From positions 2,170,001 through 2,234,000 of the forward strand of contig NZ_CP031305.1 of NCBI RefSeq assembly GCF_004799645.1: 64,000 nt of DNA, given 5' to 3'. The DNA comes from Natronorubrum bangense (GTDB taxonomy: Archaea; Halobacteriota; Halobacteria; Halobacteriales; Natrialbaceae). Below the pieces are notes generated by a model. The model was not told the DNA's origin and did no database searches. It was given only the letters and a program-made list of their open reading frames with translations. Both the position numbers and the translations under genes were made by a program. Positions 8,275 through 17,255 of the stretch are shown here, piece by piece; position 1 is the first letter of the stretch; each line of letters opens with the position of its first letter.

Positions 8275-11163
8275 ATGTCCTCAATAAGTGAAATTCACCA
8301 CAAGCTGTTTCGACTGTACGAACACTACGTTGGCGAACCCGACTCGAGCACGGACGTCTACGGCTACTGGGTGTTCATTTTTGGCTACATACTCGGCGCG
8401 GCGGGCGTGTTCGTGTTCGTCGTCGGCTACGCGGGGAGCGCCGATTCCTATGCGCTGATCAGGGGCTCAGGTGTGACGGCGGCAGCGGGGCTTGCACTCT
8501 GTCTATTCGGCATCGTATTAATGTTGCCAGTCCGTCGGATCGGGATCTATGCGAGCGTGCTCGGACTGCTCATTGCGCTTTCCGGCGTCGTCTTTTTCGG
8601 CTGGGCGTATCCGTACAACTGGCGGGAACTCGGCGTCGACTACAGTGTGCAGGTCATCACCGTCTATACGATCGGTGTCGGACTTATCGCGGGTGTCACC
8701 GCCCTCGTGCCCGTATTAACGGGACGGAAAGGGATGTTCGTCGATGAAGAAGGCGCAACCGACGACCCGGCTGTGCTAACCGGCGACGCCATCGAAGGGG
8801 CACAGTTCGCCGTTTTCCGAGACGAACACGGCGACTGGCGGTGGCACGTCTTACATCTCGAGGCGCTCGCTGCGAGCAACGGAAGTGCCGTCACGCGACC
8901 CGACGCAACCGAGAGTATCGAACGCGTGCAATCGCAGATCAGCTCGGCAGGGCTGATGGAGTTGACGACCTCCGCGTTTCGACTCTACGAGGATCGAGAC
9001 GGCACGTGGCAGTGGACCCTCGCCCGCGACGACGGGAGCGTCGTCGGTGCCAGCACTGGCGCGTTCGCCGACCGCGACGACGCCGAAACGTCGGTGAGCT
9101 TTCTGAAAGACCGCGGCCCCGACGCGGACGTCATCGAAATCGACGGTGCCGCCTTCACGTACGCCGAGGACCGTGACCGGTGGTACTGGCAACTGGTCGA
9201 CGACGACCGAACGCCACTGGCCGGAAGCGAGACGGGCCACGAAACGCAGGCGATGGCCGAGGACGCTGCCCACCAGTTCGCCGAACGGTTCGGCCGCGCA
9301 CGGCTGCTCGACGTCGAACACGTCGGGATCGAACTCGTCGAGCAACTCGAGGGCTGGACGTGGCGGCTCGTCGACGACCGCGACGACGTCGTCGCCGCCT
9401 GCTCGGAGACGTTCGACAGTCGCCGCGATGCCGAAGCCGCTGTCGAGGCGTTGCTCCCCGCGTTCGAATCGGCGTCGGTGACCGTCGCCGGCGAACCGGC
9501 CTACGAGCTGTACGACTCGGGCGACCAGCGACGATGGCGACTCGTCGACGAAACCGAGCGTATCGTCGCGCGGAGTCCCCGTGGGACGACGGCAGACGCA
9601 GCTGTCGAGCGCAGTGCCGACCAGTTCGCAGATCACGCCCTCGAGGCCGACGTCGTCGAAATCGAGGACGCGGCGTACGAAGTCTATCCTGACGACGCGA
9701 CAGCCGCTGGCGAACCCGAAGACACGCTGCCGGTGACGGCCGACGAGCCCGCGGCGAAACCCGACGGCGGCACCACACTCGAGTACGACGGCGAGCCCAC
9801 TCCCGACTGGCACTGGCGGCTCGTCACCGACGACCGCGAGGTGGTCGCCGCGAGTACCGAGCCCCATCCCGACGCCGACACGGCGACCGAGGCGATTCAG
9901 CGGGTCCGCGAGCAAGCCAGCGAGGCCGAACTCATCGAGTTCGAACACGCGGCGTTTCAGGTCTACGAGGCCGACTCCGGCGAGTGGCGCTGGCGACTCA
10001 TCGACGAGGACGGCAACGTCTTGGCCGACAGCGGTGATGAACACACATCGCGTGGCGAGGCCGCAGAGACGATGATGACGCTCAAAGAGCAGGCCCCCGA
10101 GGCCGAGTTGCTCGAGATCGAGACCGCGGCGTTCGAACTGTTCGTCGACGAAGACGGCGGCTGGGGCTGGCGGCTCATCGACGAAGGTGGGCAACTCGTC
10201 GCCGAAGACCCCGAGACGCATCCGACCCGCGGTGCCGCTCGACAGGCGATGAACCGGCTGCTCGAGCATCTCGACGCCGACGTGCGAACGATGGATCGAG
10301 CGGTGTTCCAGACGTACGCCGACAACGACTGGCACTGGCGGTTTGTGCTGCCATCGGGCGAGGTCGTCGCGGACGACGCGATAGCACACCCGACCCGAGA
10401 CGAACTCATCGATGGTCTCGAGGACATCCGCGTGGCGGCCGCTCGCGCGTCCAGTCACTCCATCGGTGACGTCACCGTACAGCTGTACGAAAGCGGCGAC
10501 TGGCACTGGCGACTGCTCGACCGCGACCGCGAGGAGATCGCCGACTCGACTGTCTCCTACGCCAACCGCGGGGCAGGGATGGCCGCTGCCGAGACCCTGC
10601 AGGCACACGCTGGCGACGCGCCGATCTTCGCGATCGAGGACGCGGTCATCCGCCTGGACGGCAGTGATGACTGGACGTGGGAACTCGTCGACCGCGACCG
10701 CGAGGTGATCGCGAGTGCGGCCGAGACAGCCCCGTCGAAAGCCGCCGTGCGCTCGACTATCGATACCGTTCGCCAACTCGCACCGATGGCCGGCCGGGTC
10801 GACTTCGACGTCGCCTCGTTCGAACTGATCGCGGACGACGACGACCGCTGGCGCTGGCGGCTCATCGACGAGGACGGCCAGACAGTCGCCACTGGCACCG
10901 AAACCCACGCCTCGAGCGAGGCCGCACGCGCTGCCCTCGAGGACGTTCGGTCGCTCATCGAGGACGCGAGCATTCTCGAAATCGATAGCGTCTCCTTCGA
11001 ACTCCACACCGCAGCGGACGGCTGGGTGTGGCGGCTGGTTGATGAGTACGGCTCGACGATGGCCGAGAGCACCCAGGCCTACGAGAGTCGCACCGAGGCC
11101 CGCGAGGCGATGAACAACGTGAAATCCCAGGCTCCCGACGGCTGGATCACGTTCACGGAATAA
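8275..11163 (+). CDS. Four-helix membrane protein with 13 tandem DUF1508-like repeats
   Basis: A 962-residue protein. The first 150 residues contain four membrane helices (about 31-52, 66-85, 90-110, 125-147). From about 175 to the end there are 13 repeats of 57-60 residues, each with the pattern (F/V)x(L/V)Y-x-D-x3-W-x-WRLVD-x-(D/E)-x2-V(I/V)A, then a helix (R-x-(D/E)-A-x3-(V/I)) and a short strand ending in an E-I or similar pair. This is the UPF0339/DUF1508 (YegP-like) fold, usually present once or twice in small soluble proteins. Repeat 6 carries an insert of about 27 residues. The ATG at 8275 is preferred over a GTG at 8224 because it starts directly before the soluble N-terminal segment. 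Function unknown; the repeats would face one side of the membrane as a long array. Confidence 0.85.
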   Translation: MSSISEIHHKLFRLYEHYVGEPDSSTDVYGYWVFIFGYILGAAGVFVFVVGYAGSADSYALIRGSGVTAAAGLALCLFGIVLMLPVRRIGIYASVLGLLIALSGVVFFGWAYPYNWRELGVDYSVQVITVYTIGVGLIAGVTALVPVLTGRKGMFVDEEGATDDPAVLTGDAIEGAQFAVFRDEHGDWRWHVLHLEALAASNGSAVTRPDATESIERVQSQISSAGLMELTTSAFRLYEDRDGTWQWTLARDDGSVVGASTGAFADRDDAETSVSFLKDRGPDADVIEIDGAAFTYAEDRDRWYWQLVDDDRTPLAGSETGHETQAMAEDAAHQFAERFGRARLLDVEHVGIELVEQLEGWTWRLVDDRDDVVAACSETFDSRRDAEAAVEALLPAFESASVTVAGEPAYELYDSGDQRRWRLVDETERIVARSPRGTTADAAVERSADQFADHALEADVVEIEDAAYEVYPDDATAAGEPEDTLPVTADEPAAKPDGGTTLEYDGEPTPDWHWRLVTDDREVVAASTEPHPDADTATEAIQRVREQASEAELIEFEHAAFQVYEADSGEWRWRLIDEDGNVLADSGDEHTSRGEAAETMMTLKEQAPEAELLEIETAAFELFVDEDGGWGWRLIDEGGQLVAEDPETHPTRGAARQAMNRLLEHLDADVRTMDRAVFQTYADNDWHWRFVLPSGEVVADDAIAHPTRDELIDGLEDIRVAAARASSHSIGDVTVQLYESGDWHWRLLDRDREEIADSTVSYANRGAGMAAAETLQAHAGDAPIFAIEDAVIRLDGSDDWTWELVDRDREVIASAAETAPSKAAVRSTIDTVRQLAPMAGRVDFDVASFELIADDDDRWRWRLIDEDGQTVATGTETHASSEAARAALEDVRSLIEDASILEIDSVSFELHTAADGWVWRLVDEYGSTMAESTQAYESRTEAREAMNNVKSQAPDGWITFTE

Positions 11164-11186
11164 GATCGACCTCGAGCCCAAACCGT

Positions 11187-12146
11187 TCACCGTTTTTCCG
11201 TCTCGAGACAGTCTCCGACTCGCCGGGGACGGTCCGGGGCGATTGCGTGTGCCAGCAGTTCGAACTCAGTTTCGAGCGGGTACTCGAGGATGCACGCCGG
11301 ATTCTCGAGCAGTCGACCCATCAGGTGTTCGGCCCCCCGGGCGACCGGATTCCAGGTATCGTAGTAGGCGTCGTACACCTGTTGCATCTCGTCGGCTTCC
11401 ATGTACTGATACAGCGTGTAGCCGTTGTGCCGGTCGAGAACGATCGACTCCGTGTACATCCGTTCTTGCTCGAGCATCTCGGCGCTCCAGGATTCGAGTC
11501 GGTCGAGCGTTCGCTCACCGGAGATCACCTGCTGGGTCAGGCGTTCGAACCAGTCTGCGAGCCGTTCAGGAAGCCCGGACTTGAGACGCATCCGAACCAG
11601 TTCGACATCCGCGGCTGGCTGGGTGGAGACACCTGACTCCCCGAGAGAGCGGTCGGTCTCGCTTCGTCCGGGTTCGATCGTGCGCGGTCGCCGTGGATGG
11701 ACGGCGTGGACGAGCAACGTCCGTTCGTCCGGGTCGTCGACTGGCTCGAGCACGTCGTGATCGACGGGAAACGCGTCCGCCACTGTCGACTGTGGATCGT
11801 CCCACCCGTCGACGACCGCGCGTGGGAGTTCGACGTACCAGACGAGTTCGGGGGCGGTTTCGCTCCGGTCAATAAAGAGCGACGCCGTACTCGCCTCCTC
11901 GAGTCCACGCACGCGGTTCGGATCGGATCCGAGACACGTCCGCGAAATCTCGTTTTCGATCGTCTCGACGTGACCGGGGTCGATCCGTCGACTGACGAGA
12001 ACGGCGGTCGCGTGACGTTCCGTGATGATCGTCCCCTCGTCAGGCGATCGCTCGGCTCGAGACCGATCTCGAGCGTACACACCAGCGAGGCCCGCCCCGA
12101 GAAGGAGGCCACCCCAGCACACCCGCCGAAGTCGTTGGCTGTCCAT
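11187..12146 (-). CDS. Hypothetical protein with N-terminal anchor, DUF6176-like C-terminal half
   Basis: 319 residues. A short hydrophobic stretch (GGLLLGAGLAGVYA, residues 12-25) could be a membrane anchor or uncleaved signal. The region around residues 181-280 (VELVRMRLKSGLPERLADWFERL, EMLEQERMYTESIVLDR, GYTLYQYMEADEM) resembles the small haloarchaeal DUF6176 family, a dimeric alpha/beta-barrel-like fold; this assignment is from memory. The middle is acidic and unassigned. It diverges from the HTH regulator at 12230, and a perfect palindrome lies between the two genes. Confidence 0.7.
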   Translation of the reverse strand: MDSQRLRRVCWGGLLLGAGLAGVYARDRSRAERSPDEGTIITERHATAVLVSRRIDPGHVETIENEISRTCLGSDPNRVRGLEEASTASLFIDRSETAPELVWYVELPRAVVDGWDDPQSTVADAFPVDHDVLEPVDDPDERTLLVHAVHPRRPRTIEPGRSETDRSLGESGVSTQPAADVELVRMRLKSGLPERLADWFERLTQQVISGERTLDRLESWSAEMLEQERMYTESIVLDRHNGYTLYQYMEADEMQQVYDAYYDTWNPVARGAEHLMGRLLENPACILEYPLETEFELLAHAIAPDRPRRVGDCLETEKR

Positions 12147-12180
12147 ACGTAGACTCGTCTCGGGAGCGCCGTCGGGATAC

Positions 12181-12198
12181 TCCCGATAGCTATCGGGA
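12181..12198. promoter_or_regulatory. Perfect 18-bp palindrome, candidate operator
   Basis: TCCCGATAG-CTATCGGGA is a perfect inverted repeat that directly abuts the TATA-like box (12197-12205) of the HTH gene. A further half-site (TCGGGA) lies at 12172-12177. The position over the BRE/TATA of a regulator gene suggests autoregulation, possibly also control of the divergent gene. Confidence 0.55.
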
Positions 12199-12205
12199 AT
12201 TTAAG
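12197..12205 (+). promoter_or_regulatory. TATA-like box of the HTH gene at 12230
   Basis: GAATTTAAG centred about 28 bp upstream of the ATG at 12230. This supports that start and a leaderless transcript. Confidence 0.5.
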
Positions 12206-12229
12206 TTCATTGCCTCGGATTCTCGAGTC

Positions 12230-12877
12230 ATGAAATCGATGCGGATCGAGCTTCGATACACGACCGCTGCACTCCCGCCGCTCCACGAGGGGATCTGTGA
12301 CTCGTCGGCGCTCGAACGGGAGGTGATCGTCGGCGGGCAAGCCGTCGATGGCGTCGAAACGATCACGTCCTTTGTCTACGGCGATCCCGAGGCCTACGAA
12401 CCGCTGTTAGACGACCTCGAGGCGGTTCTCGAGTACGAGATAACGCCAGCCGACGACGGCTTCTTTCTCTATCTTCGTCGTGATCTCGGGCCGGATGGGC
12501 TGTCGCTGTTGAGCGCGCTCGCACAGGACACCGTCGTGGTCGTCCCGCCCATCGAGATCAGATCCGATCGAACGATTCGACTGACGCTCGTCGGGCATTC
12601 GACGGCGCTCACCGCCGTGATGGCGGAGATTCCCGACGGGATGGCACTCGACGTGCGCTGGGTCAGTCAGGCGATTACAACCACCGACACGGCGGTTTCC
12701 GATCGACAACTGGCCGCATTGCAGGCCGCTTGGGACGTCGGCTTCTACGAGGTCCCGCGCGAGGGTGGTATCGAGGCCGTCGCCGACGAACTCGAGTGTG
12801 CCGTCTCGACAGCATCGGCACTCATCCGTCGTGGCGAAGCGAACGCGGTCGAGCGCGTGCTCGAGCGTGGCCCGTAG
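12230..12877 (+). CDS. Bat-type helix-turn-helix regulator
   Basis: 215 residues with the same plan as the regulator at 2320: an N-terminal sensor-like half and a C-terminal HTH_10 region (SDRQLAALQAAWDVGFYEVPR, then IEAVADELECAVSTASALIRRGE). The recognition-helix segment is shorter and less typical than in the first copy, and the usual TVAEHLRR motif is changed to TASALIRR, so DNA binding may be altered. It is encoded divergently from the 12146 gene, with a palindrome in the promoter. It converges on the methyltransferase with only 4 bp between the stop codons. Confidence 0.82.
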   Translation: MKSMRIELRYTTAALPPLHEGICDSSALEREVIVGGQAVDGVETITSFVYGDPEAYEPLLDDLEAVLEYEITPADDGFFLYLRRDLGPDGLSLLSALAQDTVVVVPPIEIRSDRTIRLTLVGHSTALTAVMAEIPDGMALDVRWVSQAITTTDTAVSDRQLAALQAAWDVGFYEVPREGGIEAVADELECAVSTASALIRRGEANAVERVLERGP

Positions 12878-12881
12878 GCCA

Positions 12882-13580
12882 CTACCTCTCTTTTTCGCAG
12901 ACGACAGTGTAGAGAGTCCCGGCTAACGAACTGTCGACGAGTTCGTGGGTATCGAAAACAGTCGCGAGCGCATCCACGACGTCGTCGTCGGGGTTCCAGT
13001 TCGCGTACCAGCGAAGGAACCGCCACAGGAACGGATTCAAGACGCGAGCGGGGCCGTCAGGGACCGGTCGAACATCGACAACCACGAACGTCGTGTCGGG
13101 GACCAGCGACTGGGAGACGGTTTCGACTGCACGGTGGATGTCGGGCATGACGGACAGCGAAAGCGTCGCGATCGCTGCATCGAAGGGGTCGTCGAACTCG
13201 GCCGTCGTCGCGTCGGCGCGGCGAACCTCGACGTTCTCCCAGCCGTGGTGGTCGATGCGTGCTCGTGCCTTTGCGATCATCTCCGGGCTGTAGTCGACGG
13301 CGACGAGTTCGCCCTGCTCGCCGATCTCGCTGCGAACCCGCTCGAAGTTGACGCCCGGGCCACAGCCGATCTCGAGGACGCGATCGCCCGGTTGCAACTC
13401 GAGTCGGTCGATCGCTGCCTCACGCAGCGGCTCGAGGTCGGTCTCGCTCATCGTGTAGTAATCGCTCCAGCGGTCCCAGACGGTTCGACTGCGCTCGAGA
13501 TGGGCCGCATACTGGCTGTCGTCCGGGTCGCGTGTCTCGTTCGTTGGCGTGTGTTCTCGATCGGGTGTCTCTGTGGCCAT
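12882..13580 (-). CDS. Class I SAM-dependent methyltransferase
   Basis: 232 residues with the Rossmann-type motif I VLEIGCGPGVNFERV (about residues 70-84), motif post-I VAVDYSPEM and the acidic segment RRADATTAEF. These are methyltransferase type 11 features, seen in UbiE-like and many lipid or small-molecule methyltransferases. The C-terminal segment NPFLWRFLRWYANWNP is aromatic and may touch a membrane or a hydrophobic substrate. The substrate is unknown. The N-terminal 35 residues are acidic and disordered-looking. Confidence 0.85.
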   Translation of the reverse strand: MATETPDREHTPTNETRDPDDSQYAAHLERSRTVWDRWSDYYTMSETDLEPLREAAIDRLELQPGDRVLEIGCGPGVNFERVRSEIGEQGELVAVDYSPEMIAKARARIDHHGWENVEVRRADATTAEFDDPFDAAIATLSLSVMPDIHRAVETVSQSLVPDTTFVVVDVRPVPDGPARVLNPFLWRFLRWYANWNPDDDVVDALATVFDTHELVDSSLAGTLYTVVCEKER

Positions 13581-13833
13581 AGTTGCAGTTGGCTCGAGAG
13601 CGGCGAGTACCTCATCACGAACTGTATCGTGAATTTATATCCCTCTCGAGGATAGCAGTAGGTAGTATTACGATTTTTTCATCCACATCTACGCCTGAAA
13701 CTGAATCGGGCAGTTCGATAACTATAGTTGCTTACGGCACGTTATATTCATCGAAGTCCAATCGAAACAAGTGTCGGTGGTCATGAGGTCCACAACCGAA
13801 AAATTAACAGTATTCATTCTGTTCATCTATCCA
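13581..13833. promoter_or_regulatory. AT-rich divergent spacer
   Basis: The spacer between the methyltransferase (minus) and the 13834 gene (plus) is clearly AT-richer than its surroundings. It contains AAAAATTAA (about 13799-13806) roughly 30 bp before the ATG at 13834, the likely promoter of that gene. No credible gene is seen in the remainder. Confidence 0.45.
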
Positions 13834-14190
13834 ATGAGTTCGTGGATTCGCGTCACGTTCGACCCGGGCGACCGATCCGTGACAACGGTAGAGGAGCAAC
13901 TCCGTGAAGCACTCGAGGATCCAGACACAGTCCGATGGCCTGACGCTCTGGTCTGGAAGGCCCAAGCGGAAATCGACGCCGAACGGCTAACCGACCTCGG
14001 CGTCGAAGCCCGGCGGGCGCTCGTCGTGTGGGCGAACGATACTGCGATGGCAGGCGACGGTCGGCTGTACGAGCGGATCGATGGGAGATTCGTTCCGGTG
14101 GACGCCATGTCCGGTGCGGAGGGGTTCGTCGGTCGAGACGTTACCTCCTATTTCCAGCGCGAATATGGCTTGCTAGCGGAGCACCAATGA
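13834..14190 (+). CDS. Hypothetical small acidic protein
   Basis: 118 residues (MSSWIRVTFDPGDRSVTTVEEQ...), with no recognised domain. Predicted as mixed alpha/beta and soluble. The ATG at 13834 is supported by an AT-rich box about 30 bp upstream, against an upstream in-frame GTG. It is followed after 13 bp by the HEAT-like protein on the same strand, so the two are probably co-transcribed and may act together. Confidence 0.6.
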   Translation: MSSWIRVTFDPGDRSVTTVEEQLREALEDPDTVRWPDALVWKAQAEIDAERLTDLGVEARRALVVWANDTAMAGDGRLYERIDGRFVPVDAMSGAEGFVGRDVTSYFQREYGLLAEHQ

Positions 14191-14203
14191 CGTGGGCAAG
14201 ACG

Positions 14204-16003
14204 ATGACGGATCCGCTGGTCTCGTTCGTCGGTCGATTCGCCGACGCAGACGATCGAACGCAGGCAGCGGCAATCCTCGAAGAGATCAGTGTCCCAGACG
14301 TTGAGGACGCCAGTCCCGATTACGTGGATGACGAGTTCGCTCGGGAGTTCACCGATGCGCTCGACGACGTGGTCGCGGAGTTGAAGTGTGAGGACGAAAC
14401 GCAGCGTCGAGACGCCGCCGAAATCCTCTATGAGGTCTCGCAGTTCGTGCCGACGCCGTTGTGTCTTCGAGGTCCGACGTTGGTCACGTCGCTTGACGAT
14501 CCGACGACCCGCCCGTACATCGCCGGCGTCCTGACGACTGTAATCGACCATCGGGATTCGGTGGTACTCGCGATCGAAGCGGTTCGCTCGGACATCGAAC
14601 GGTCACCGTCGGGCGTCGCTGCCATTCCGTTTCTCTCGCGGATTACAAAACAACGAGACAGCACCGACGAGCAGTCGTCACTGGACGTCGCTCCCCTTCG
14701 GTTTCTCTCGTGGATCGCAAAGACGCACGACAACGCCGTCGAGCCGGTCGAGCCCGCGGTCACGGCCGCTCTCGAAGCCGACGATCCAGCGGCACGCGAG
14801 TATGGGAGTCGCTTCTTCGCCGTCACCTGGGAGCACTACGTCGGTGGGAACGACGCAGTGGGGCCGCTGTTCGCCCTGACCGACGATGAGAACCCGCGGA
14901 CGCGGGCGAACGCACTCACTGCGCTTGGCCACCGATCGTTCACGCAGCTCGAACGAAATGAGCACCAGCAGCCGGTCGACGTGGAACGAATCGTCGAGGC
15001 AGCTACTGCCCACCTTGCAGACGCGGACAACCGGGTTCGGTCCAACGCGGCGGCTGTCCTTTCGGAGACCGAGCACGAAGTCGTGGACGAGGGGCTTCAG
15101 TGCTGGCCGGACTACGTCGACGATGAGCTCACCGAACTCGTCGTCGAACGACTGATCGACGGCCTCAACTCCAAGCACTGGGGGCTCCAGCGCCAAGCGG
15201 CCCGAGCGGTCAGCGGTCTCGAACGATCCTGTCCCGATCTCCTCGCAACATACGCCGATGCCCTCGTCGAGTACGGGTGGACGACGGATCGACCGAACCA
15301 GATCCAAATCAAGAAAGCGGTCGCCAAGACGGCCAAACACCATCCTGACGCCTTCCTCCCACACGCCCGGACGTTCGTAGAGTCCCTCGATGATCGACAG
15401 GGCAGATGGTCACTGAGCGTCATCGAGCACATCGGGACCGTCGATTTCGATGCCGTTGCCCCTGCTGTCGATCTGCTCGTCGATCAGTTCATGGCACCAC
15501 AGACGAACAGGCTCATACGCCAACACGTCGCCGCGGTGCTCGGGTCACTCTACGACGGGAGACCAGACGCGTTCCCCGACTGGGTGGAACACCTACATGC
15601 GGCAGTCGAAACGGATGGACGAAGGGGCGTTCGAAAGCCATTCGTGGCCATCGCACAGCGGGATCCGGCTGCAGCGGCGTCCGTATTCCACGAGCTATGC
15701 AGCCGGCTCACCGAACCCGACGTCTCGATCTCGTGGACGACTACGTATTCTCTCGGCCAGGAAGACCCGGCGGCGATCGAGCCCGCGATCGATGTACTGG
15801 TCAAGCACGTGCTCGACGGAGACGTGACGACCGCCGCCAACGCGGTGGACGTACTCTACGGGATCGTGAAACTCGAGACCCATCACGATCTGCTGGAACC
15901 GGCACGCGTGCCGATCGAGCGCCGACTCGACGAGTTCGACGGGCGGACTCGAGAGAACGCACAAACAATCCTCGAGACAGTCAGTGGGACGAACAGGGAA
16001 TAG
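14204..16003 (+). CDS. HEAT/ARM-like repeat protein
   Basis: 599 residues made almost entirely of paired helices, with recurring blocks such as DPAAREYGSRFFAVTWEHY, NPRTRANALTALGHRSF, DADNRVRSNAAAVLSETE and LNSKHWGLQRQAARAVSGL. This is the pattern of an alpha-solenoid scaffold that binds proteins or nucleic acids. There is no signal peptide or membrane helix, and no enzymatic domain. An in-frame GTG at 14192 is an alternative start. It forms a likely two-gene operon with the 13834 gene. Partner unknown. Confidence 0.7.
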   Translation: MTDPLVSFVGRFADADDRTQAAAILEEISVPDVEDASPDYVDDEFAREFTDALDDVVAELKCEDETQRRDAAEILYEVSQFVPTPLCLRGPTLVTSLDDPTTRPYIAGVLTTVIDHRDSVVLAIEAVRSDIERSPSGVAAIPFLSRITKQRDSTDEQSSLDVAPLRFLSWIAKTHDNAVEPVEPAVTAALEADDPAAREYGSRFFAVTWEHYVGGNDAVGPLFALTDDENPRTRANALTALGHRSFTQLERNEHQQPVDVERIVEAATAHLADADNRVRSNAAAVLSETEHEVVDEGLQCWPDYVDDELTELVVERLIDGLNSKHWGLQRQAARAVSGLERSCPDLLATYADALVEYGWTTDRPNQIQIKKAVAKTAKHHPDAFLPHARTFVESLDDRQGRWSLSVIEHIGTVDFDAVAPAVDLLVDQFMAPQTNRLIRQHVAAVLGSLYDGRPDAFPDWVEHLHAAVETDGRRGVRKPFVAIAQRDPAAAASVFHELCSRLTEPDVSISWTTTYSLGQEDPAAIEPAIDVLVKHVLDGDVTTAANAVDVLYGIVKLETHHDLLEPARVPIERRLDEFDGRTRENAQTILETVSGTNRE

Positions 16004-16457
16004 ATGGCAGAAAAGAGTCGGGTCAGAGCAACTCGAACCAACGTTCGCACCACCGACCATCCTGATTCAGGATCGCGAGGGAGCCAAACGGGCAACCAAA
16101 GCGGTTGGCTCATCGGATGTCAATTCGAGTGAGCGAGATCCCAACAGGAGTCGAAAATAACTCCCGAACACGGTCGGTGTGTTGGGCCGTTATCGATCTG
16201 TACTTACCACGGGTTTCACGAGCAACTCTTAGGGATTCTCGTAGCCAGCCGGGTGTCTCTATCCAGATGTACCGTTTCCGTGGCTCGATCTCCGTGCCGA
16301 AAATCTATGACTATCGACGAGAACCCCTATCTGAACAACGAAACCCTATACCCAACTACTGATCGGATCGACTCCGGACACCGCTGCCCCACGGCCCACG
16401 GGAGTCGACCGTCGAGCGATCGGGCCGTTTTTTATTGACCGAAGCCAGTGATCGATC
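16004..16457. other. Gene-free spacer
   Basis: Contains a 13-nt inverted repeat TCCTGATTCAGGA (16060-16072) and, at its right end, the T-rich promoter of the next gene. Reading frames here lack haloarchaeal composition. I see no RNA gene. Confidence 0.55.
16427..16435 (+). promoter_or_regulatory. TATA-like box of the phosphopantothenate synthetase gene
   Basis: GTTTTTTATT lies about 28 bp upstream of the GTG at 16458. This is the main reason for choosing GTG as the start. Confidence 0.5.
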
Positions 16458-17237
16458 GTGACCGATTACGACACCGTCTCCGCCGACGTCGAACACGAAG
16501 AGGAGATTCCGGAGGACCATCCCAGATACCAGGACCTGCTCACCCGCCACCGAATCGAAAAAGGTGTCGAGAAGGGGATCACCCACCTTCAGGGAATGCA
16601 CGCCGAGGGGCGCGGGAGCGCGTTTGACTACCTGCTGGGCGAGGCGACGATCCCGAGTGCGGACGACGCCGAACGCGTCGCCGCGGCCCACCTCTTGCTC
16701 GCCGATCGCCCTGTGCTCTCGATCAACGGCAACGTGGCTGCGCTCGTTCCCGGCGAGATGGTCGAACTGGCCGAAGCCACGGGCGCCGACCTCGAGATCA
16801 ACCTCTTCAACCGCACGCCCGAGCGGATCGAAGCCATCGCGGATCACCTCCGCGAGCACGGTGCTGAAGACGTCAAGGGCCTCGAGGCCGACGCGCGGAT
16901 TCCGAACTTGGATCACCAGCGCGCCAAGGTGGACGAAGACGGCATCTACGATGCTGACGTCGTGCTCGTGCCCCTCGAGGACGGTGATCGCGCGGAGGCC
17001 TTAGAAGAGATGGGAAAAACGGAGATCGTCATCGACCTCAACCCGCTCTCGCGGTCGCCACAGGTCGCGGACGTCCCGATCGTGGACAACATCATCCGTG
17101 CCGTGCCGAACATGACCGAGCACGCGCGGGCGCTGGCTGACGAAGACAAGTCAGAGCTGCAGGCGATTATCGAGGCGTTCGACCGTGAGACGGCACTCGA
17201 GCAGGCCGAAGCGCGGATTCGATCGGGCGAGCTGTGA
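16458..17237 (+). CDS. 4-phosphopantoate--beta-alanine ligase (phosphopantothenate synthetase)
   Basis: Archaeal enzyme that joins 4-phosphopantoate and beta-alanine with ATP to give 4'-phosphopantothenate, replacing the bacterial PanC/CoaA order. The 259-residue protein has the family's HPRYQDLLTRHRIEKGVEKGI opening, GRGSAFDYLLGE, the conserved NGNVAALVPGEMVELA block and the C-terminal IVIDLNPLSRSPQVADVPIVDNI. It starts with GTG and is probably leaderless. It acts directly after pantoate kinase, which is also encoded in this window (7116). Confidence 0.93.
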   Translation: MTDYDTVSADVEHEEEIPEDHPRYQDLLTRHRIEKGVEKGITHLQGMHAEGRGSAFDYLLGEATIPSADDAERVAAAHLLLADRPVLSINGNVAALVPGEMVELAEATGADLEINLFNRTPERIEAIADHLREHGAEDVKGLEADARIPNLDHQRAKVDEDGIYDADVVLVPLEDGDRAEALEEMGKTEIVIDLNPLSRSPQVADVPIVDNIIRAVPNMTEHARALADEDKSELQAIIEAFDRETALEQAEARIRSGEL

Positions 17238-17255
17238 GCAGGCGACGGCAGCCGA

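Noticed and set aside
8851..11190. A 779-residue minus-strand open frame opposite the DUF1508 repeat protein
   Set aside because: Antisense mirror of the repeats; the real protein on the plus strand has clear domains, and the mirror only reflects repeat composition.
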